A DNA stretch of 64,000 nt. Origin: Gaeumannomyces sp. JS-464 (taxonomy: Eukaryota; Ascomycota; Sordariomycetes; Magnaporthales; Magnaporthaceae). The notes beneath the pieces were generated by a model. The model was not told where the DNA came from and searched no databases. It saw nothing but the letters and a program-made list of their open reading frames with translations. The stretch lies in assembly GCA_002197995.1 (NCBI GenBank), contig NGZR01000002.1, positions 5,208,001 to 5,272,000 on the forward strand. Direction: 5' to 3'. A program made the position numbers and the translations under genes. This document shows positions 60,708 to 64,000 of this stretch, piece by piece. Within the stretch, counting starts at the first letter, position 1; each line of letters opens with the position of its first letter.

Positions 60708-61828
60708 TTGTTTGATTGGATGCACGACTGGTGCATTTGGACGTGGAGCTTAAATGGGATAAACGGGAGTCGTGACTAGGGGCTCGGGGTAAGAACCAAC
60801 ACAGCAATGGAAGGGAAAAAGGGGACGAAAACAAAGCTAAAGAAGAAGAAGAAGAAGAAGAAAAAAAAACACAAATCCAAACCACCCAGATAGTCATTTA
60901 GTAATTTGCAAGGACGGCCGGGTTGACCAAGAGCAAGTATGGATACAATGGCAGCGGAGGAATGGGATGTGGGAATGGGTCCATCAAGATGTGTGCAAAA
61001 CACCTCGCAGGGGCACAGCTCCTTTTGTCCTCCCAAACTCGTCTTTTCTCTCTTTCGGCCGTAATTGACAGGCTGTTTTTGGGCCCCAGTTAAAAACCCA
61101 AACGACCAAAGTTCTTCACCCTTTTCCTACCGTAGCAGCTGGCGGAGATTTTAACACACGGACAAAGCTTTTGAGCAAGCTAAGATGATTCAACGCCTAT
61201 CTCGCTGGGCTGGCACGTCGATAGATTCTGAGCCCAATACGGGTCGAGGTCCTTGTCAAGTTTGGAACGCGCCAGATGGACGGCTCAGACGCGGCAGCGT
61301 GTCAAAAGTCTCTGGTTGGTAGACGAATTCCTGATATCATTTGTTTTGGTGAATTATCTGTAATTCCTTGGGTTTCGTCCCGCAGCAGTACCATAAAGAA
61401 GAGGGAAAAAAGAAGGAACAAACAAGGGCTGAATGTGATTAGTGGTAGTAGCGGTAGCCTCAAGAAAATCCAAGTCGAGATATGCTTAGGGTTGCCACCA
61501 AACAGCCTTAAATCCCAGAGGCCCAGCCCAAGTTACCCTCTTTGTTAGAATGAGATGACCCTGAGAGAAAAAAAGAGACGGCAAAAGAAAGCCTGGAGCC
61601 CCATGGAAAAGACAATAGCCATCGCCAGAGTAACAAAATCCGACGGTAGATCGCGCCGTCGTGACACGACGGCGGAGCGCAGATCGCAGATGAAAGTGAT
61701 TAGGGCGTGGTCGTGGCTTGTGGTGGCGGGAATTTTTTGGAGTGGAAAGGAGTATGGAGAAGGTGGTGGCGCTGCTTGACGGGTGAATGAGAGAAAAGGA
61801 CCGGCACAACGTAGGTCTCGTCTTCGCC
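60708..61828. other. Intergenic with GAA microsatellite
   Basis: No gene seen. A (GAA)n/A run lies at about 60840-60872. The part near 61560-61828 is probably 3' UTR of the downstream minus-strand gene. Confidence 0.5.
60840..60872 (+). repeat. (GAA)n microsatellite with A run
   Basis: About seven GAA units followed by eight A residues; a simple repeat. Confidence 0.85.
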
Positions 61829-62556
61829 TTAGGCCGAGCCGGCCATCTCAGGCTCCTGGTTCACAGCCGTGAAGCCGGCGAAGGACTTGGCCGGCTTCTT
61901 CTGGTCGTCGTCATCCTCGGGCTTGGGCTCGTCCTTGACCTCGCCGTCGTCGTCGTTGGCGGCGTCGTCGCCGCTGCTGTCCTGCTTGACCTTGGAGGAG
62001 CCGGCCTTGGCGCGGGGCTTGCGGGGCCGGTAGGGGTCTTGCGCGGCTTCTTGGAGGGGGTCTCCTCGTCGGGAACGTCGGCCGGGTCGTCGTCTCCGTC
62101 GTCGCCCACCTTGGCGGGGGTCTTGCGCTTGCGGCCGCCCGCCGCCGCGCCCGAGGGGGAGGCGGCCGGGAGGTTGCCAAAGATCTTCTTCTTGATGCGG
62201 CCCAGGCGTTAGTGGCGCTGCCCACGTTGGTCATGCCGAGCGCGTCCGCCAGCTTGTTCATATCGATCTTTTGATTTGGAGCATGGCGGCGGAGTGAAAT
62301 GGGAGGCCCAAGGTTAGTGAACGATGCACGCGGGAAGGAGGAGAGCTGGAGGTTGTGCTCTCTGTTGGGGAGGGAGATTGGGCATTGGGCATTGGGCATT
62401 GGGCAGGCGGTGGGCAGGTAATCTAACCTCTGGCTGGTTCTTCATGCAGGTCCAGGCCTTGGAGAGGATCTCGATCTCTCGCTCAGTGAGCTTGTCGTTA
62501 TCCTTGGGAGTGGCGGCAGCCTTGGCGCCGGTCTTCTTGGGCGTCTCTGAACCCAT
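61829..62556 (-). CDS. Basic nuclear protein with Myb/SANT-like helix-turn-helix N-terminus
   Basis: Exons 62556-62428 and 62267-61829 give 189 residues with two bases restored (CCC 62201-62203 and GGGG 62024-62027). The start is MGSETPKKTGAKAAATPKDN. The conserved part reads LTEREIEILSKAWTCMKNQP, then IDMNKLADALGMTNVGSATN and AWGRIKKKIFG, a compact helical unit common in small ascomycete proteins. The rest is Lys/Pro/Gly-rich, then strongly acidic (DDDDGEVKDEPKPEDDDD), and ends KSFAGFTAVNQEPEMAGSA. A nuclear, DNA- or chromatin-associated role is inferred from charge pattern only. The intron (62427-62268) contains a gggcatt triplicate at about 62377-62401. Confidence 0.8.
62377..62401 (+). 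repeat. Short tandem repeat (gggcatt, 3 copies)
   Basis: Three direct copies of ttgggcat in the intron of the basic nuclear protein gene; likely a slippage product. Confidence 0.8.
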
Positions 62557-63166
62557 GATGATGATCTGGACTGGGCCTAAAATGATGTGTGTTCGTGGGC
62601 GTGGATGGGAAAAGCGAGAGCGTCAGAGGCCCTGGAAGAATGGCTGTGTGAGGCTGTGGATGGTAGATGCTATGGCACCACAGATGGATGATGGACCTGT
62701 GCATGAGAGGATGGTGGTGATGGGTGGGATGTGATGTGGTGTCGAGTGTGTATGGTGTTGTCCGGGAGAGTCGTATGGGAAGAGTGTGGGGTTGGATGTG
62801 GTCTGGGTGCAGAGATGGAGGCACCGAGGATTTATATGGCCACAATTTTTTTTGGTTGCAGCAATGGAAACAGAACGAGCGCCCAGGTGGTGGTTGGCTA
62901 GGGCAGTCGGGGAGCTGCCACAGTAGGAGACGCACTGAAAATTCGAGGCTGGTCCTTTGATATCCAAACCAGATCTGAGAGGGAACCTGATAATGGCCAC
63001 AGAAATAGGGGCGCGGAGGAGGACGGACAAGAGGGCGTGCACACGGCTCGGTGACCCACAGTGAGAACAAATGATACTAGGTCCTTCTCCCTTGTCTTCT
63101 CTCAATACTACACGGCCAACAACCTCTAAACACCCCAAGTCTTCCGGAACAATCCTCGTTGTCCCT
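62557..63166. other. Intergenic upstream of the basic nuclear protein gene
   Basis: About 600 bases; promoter and leader of the nuclear protein (minus) plus the 3' UTR of the hydrolase. A GGTGTG-type GT-rich stretch lies near 62700-62760. Confidence 0.45.
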
Positions 63167-64000
63167 TTAGGCATCGGCCTTGTGCAGATGGGCCACCAGC
63201 CAGGCCACAACAGCATTTTTGCCAAACACCATGGCCTCGCGCTCTCCCGGCTCGTCCTGCTTCCCGCGGATTAGGCAGCCGTGCTCGACTCCCGGAAGGT
63301 GCAGGTAGTCGAACTGTACCCCCTTCTTCATGATGTTCTGGAAGGCGTAGAGCTTCATCTCGGGGAGAAGCCGGGGTCCCGCTCGGGGGCGAGGATCTGC
63401 ACGGGCACCGCGATCTCGTCGATGTCCTTCTCCGTCACAAGGCTCGGGTGGCCGATCGAGATGCAGTCGACCAGAGGAGCAGCCCGGTGTTCCTCGGCTC
63501 CAAGCCGGAGGCCGGCCCAGCTATCACACAGGCGTACGCCGATCAGAACACAAAGGAGTACTCGAAGGGGCAATGCTCTCTTAGGTCGATACTCTTTACT
63601 CACCCGCCGTAGCAATATCCCTGTGACGATTCTAGGGGTCAGCTTTCCGCTAACAACACTACTTGGCAAGCCAAGCTCTCCCCAGACAAGACCGCATGCT
63701 TCACTTACAAACATTCCGACGCGGGAGTGACCCCTATCAGCCCTGAGGGCGCGGGCACAGGCGAACAGCTCAGGCTCGCGAGCCTCCCGGCCGTTGCGGC
63801 TTATGAAGCCAGAAAGATCGAGATCCTGGAACCGACCGGCGTTGATGAGGTCGGAGGACAGCACCTCGCCGCCGAACAGGTCCGGCATGTAGACGGTCAC
63901 GTTGGCCTCGCGGGCGACCTGGTCGGCCAGCAGGCGCAGGTTTCCAAAGGTCCAACCGTACAGGTCGTGCACCAGCAGCACGCCAACTTCGGTGTTGGTT
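63167..64000 (-). CDS. Dienelactone hydrolase family protein (5' partial)
   Basis: The start lies right of the window. Exons here are 64000-63709, 63620-63604 (17 bases) and 63520-63167. The fold begins VGVLLVHDLYGW, with DLFGGEVLSSDL following. The nucleophile motif GYCYGG is built from exons 1 and 2; the stop side has the catalytic His in PGVEHGCLIRG. The Asp of the triad is expected near APERDP. The frame breaks at GGGG 63362-63365; one added base joins FSP to EMKLYAFQNIMKKG. The protein is an alpha/beta hydrolase, likely cytosolic (no leader is visible in this part), acting on lactones or esters; its natural substrate is unknown. Confidence 0.86.

Overview
The window is nuclear DNA of a filamentous ascomycete (Pezizomycotina, most likely a sordariomycete). 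Genes are split by short introns (about 40-180 nt) with GTNNGT-like donors and CTAAC/CTGAC branch sites. Coding DNA is GC-rich, and the protein set is typical: Zn(II)2Cys6 regulator, CVNH lectin, G1 glutamic peptidase, fungal LIM protein, MBD4-like glycosylase. I rebuilt exon structures by hand from reading frame, splice signals and protein conservation. Gene names rest on recognition of conserved motifs, not on a search.

Layout, left to right: the 3' part of a large C2H2-like/F-box-like protein (+, 1-4266); dynamin-related GTPase Dnm1 (-, 5829-8604); COX19 (+, 9643-10193), divergent from dnm1; SUMO (+, 11342-11849); a paxillin-like triple-LIM protein (-, 12937-15912); an MFS permease (+, 18091-20287); a pyrimidine-biased gene-free block; a broken SNF2-like ATPase gene (+, 21631-26910); CMC4 with a 13-nt microexon (+, about 27404-27894); nucleoporin NUP84/Nup107 (+, 28674-31978); DAHP synthase (-, 32497-33926); an AIG1/FAR-17a membrane protein (-, 34419-35198); a WD40-cyclophilin (+, 36120-38159); a Zn2Cys6 regulator with a 6-nt microexon (+, 39119-42066); a secreted CVNH lectin (-, 42347-43143); an MBD4-like DNA glycosylase (-, 43886-45588); cytochrome c1 (-, 46243-47638); an ABC-C transporter (+, 50695-55912); a secreted G1 peptidase (+, 58925-60052); tRNA-Pro(AGG) with an intron (-, 60583-60707); a basic nuclear protein (-, 61829-62556); and a dienelactone hydrolase cut by the right edge (-, 63167-64000).

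Most genes are unrelated housekeeping genes; I see no biosynthetic cluster. Three encode mitochondrial intermembrane-space or respiratory-chain proteins (COX19, CMC4, cytochrome c1). The lineage-specific candidates are the SNF2-like gene, the CVNH lectin, the Zn2Cys6 regulator and the ABC transporter.

A major caution: at least twenty places in otherwise well-conserved genes carry one-base frame breaks. Nearly all are the loss of one base in a short homopolymer, mostly G or C, and essential single-copy genes such as cytochrome c1, SUMO and NUP84 are affected. This looks like a sequencing or assembly artefact, so frame breaks here should not be read as pseudogenisation without read-level evidence. 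No mobile element, CRISPR array or prokaryote-type operon was found.
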